Position numbers and translations under genes: made by a program
Shown: positions 17,034 through 17,882 of the stretch, piece by piece
Position numbering within the stretch: the first letter of the stretch is position 1
Layout of the letters: every line of letters starts with the position of its first letter
Notes under the pieces: model-generated
Seen by the model: the letters and a program-made list of their open reading frames with translations, nothing else
What the model was told of the DNA's origin: nothing
The model's database searches: none
Assembly (NCBI GenBank): GCA_025529335.1
Contig: JAMYHX010000677.1
Coordinates: forward strand, 1 to 17,882
Source: Rhizopus sp. PT2906
Taxonomy: Eukaryota; Mucoromycota; Mucoromycetes; Mucorales; Rhizopodaceae
Length of the DNA: 17,882 nucleotides
Direction: 5' to 3'

Positions 17034-17382
17034 CTTTCAAGAAACCCTTTGAATGTGTGCCGCCGTGCTAAGCATGACTATATAAAGTTACCATCTTGAT
17101 TTGTATCCTTTTTAGGAAGAAGAAATGAAAAGAAATGTTGTTATTTATTTGTTTATGTTGTCAGTTGGTCATAAAAGCCTTTAATTGTCACGTTTCTTTA
17201 GTAAAATCCCGTGTTTTATTCGAGGAAAATTCATAACAAATTCTCACATTATATTTCTTAATATATGCTTGTTTAAATGTTTATTTTATATTTCAACTAA
17301 CGATAGGACATAGCTCAAGCATTTGTTTTTCCACAATCATATTTCATATACTATAGCAGTATTGTTTGTGATAAAGAAAGTA
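17034..17382. other. AT-rich stretch, no supported gene
   Basis: No convincing reading frame or RNA gene is visible. A TATATAAAG word near 17080 has no clear partner gene. Confidence 0.4.
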
Positions 17383-17415
17383 GAAACCTCACAGAAGTCA
17401 TTTAGGTGAGGTTTC
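17383..17415. repeat. Hairpin: 10-bp perfect arms, 13-nt loop
   Basis: GAAACCTCAC (17383-17392) and GTGAGGTTTC (17406-17415) are perfect reverse complements around a 13-base loop. It lies 24 bases past the 3' end of the minus-strand coding relic at 17439. Confidence 0.8.
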
Positions 17416-17438
17416 GGTTAATGTAAACGTGATAGGGA

Positions 17439-17882
17439 TTACATTAATTGGTGTTTTATCAAGACAATGATCCAGCCAGTTGTTATATCGTCAGCAAGTT
17501 CTTTAGCGCCCTTTCTTACAGATTCAAACACATTTTTGACCAATACTTTTAAATAATAGGCTCGTACAAATATTGGGAACACTTTCTCTCCAAAGCTAAT
17601 AATGTCAATAGGTATTTGAAGGACTTTACCATCGATGATTCTTGTAGTATAACCCTTGGGTCTATCAGCTATGATTACTTTCATATGCAACCCTGTGAAT
17701 TGACAAGCACAGAATATATGTTGATTTGTCAAAAAAAAACTAGCGCTTTCTGAATTCGAAGTGCAAACACTGTATTAGGTTCAGACTCTAATTGTCGACC
17801 CTATCCTTCGGATACCAATGACAAGAAGTGAACGGTCTCGTTGCGTGAGATGGCGACTTGCTTGGTTACCTCTTGGTAAACC
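17439..17882 (-). pseudogene. Minus-strand coding relic of unknown family, runs off the window
   Basis: From the window edge the minus strand reads VYQEVTKQVAISRNETVHF, LSLVSEG, a stop, then QLESEPNTVFALRIQKALV. A shift at a run of nine T moves coding to the frame of TNQHIFCACQFTGLHMKV, IIADRPKGYTTRIIDGK, IPIDIISFGEKVFPIFVRA, YYLKVLVKNVFESVRKG, ending at 17439. The 97-codon open part has no in-frame ATG near its start and begins after the T-run. The shift plus the stop suggest a decayed gene, whose N-terminal part lies outside the window. I do not recognise the family. It shares its strand with the relic at 16274-17033, but no link between them is shown. Confidence 0.45.

Noticed and set aside
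1..17882. CRISPR arrays, rRNA or tRNA genes
   Set aside because: I looked for regularly spaced direct repeats and for tRNA-like arms and T-loop words on both strands and found none that hold up.

Overview
The window looks like nuclear DNA from an early-diverging filamentous fungus, most likely Mucoromycota (Rhizopus/Mucor type). The sequence is AT-rich and has GT-AG introns of 47-59 nt, CT-rich promoter tracts and AATAAA poly(A) signals. Three intact genes are surrounded by decayed mobile DNA. Fungal placement is inference from gene structure and from how the protein families look; no database search was possible.

Layout. 1-1545: a 391-bp dispersed repeat (342-732), then a Tc1/mariner-like transposase relic whose central piece is inverted relative to its N-terminal piece. 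1796-2367: a small gene for a secreted or single-pass type I membrane protein of 139 aa. 2835-4200: a 22-bp tandem repeat and minus-strand coding relics of an unrecognised protein, one with a YARKS motif. About 4420-7855: a dead, 3'-truncated LINE (CCHC ORF1, endonuclease, reverse transcriptase). 7863-8917: a 5'-truncated, broken Fanzor (eukaryotic TnpB-like, RuvC-fold, RNA-guided nuclease family) pseudogene abutting the LINE. 9429-13930: a five-exon P4-ATPase (Dnf1/Dnf2-type phospholipid flippase, 1426 aa). 14117-15865, minus strand: a seven-exon gene for a 475-aa coiled-coil protein, convergent with the flippase. 16056-17882: a second copy of the 391-bp repeat in opposite orientation, embedded in its apparent parent gene relic, then a perfect-arm hairpin and another minus-strand coding relic running off the window.

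How the genes relate: the flippase and the small membrane protein both act at membranes, but nothing shows they work together. The flippase and the coiled-coil gene share only a tight convergent 3' boundary. The most notable item is the Fanzor relic. It keeps RuvC-I, the Zn-finger cysteines, RuvC-III and the displaced catalytic Glu typical of Fanzors, yet carries three in-frame stops, a frameshift at an A8 run and no N-terminus. The second is the pair of 391-bp inverted copies, about 98% identical and without indels, which bracket about 15.4 kb including all three intact genes.
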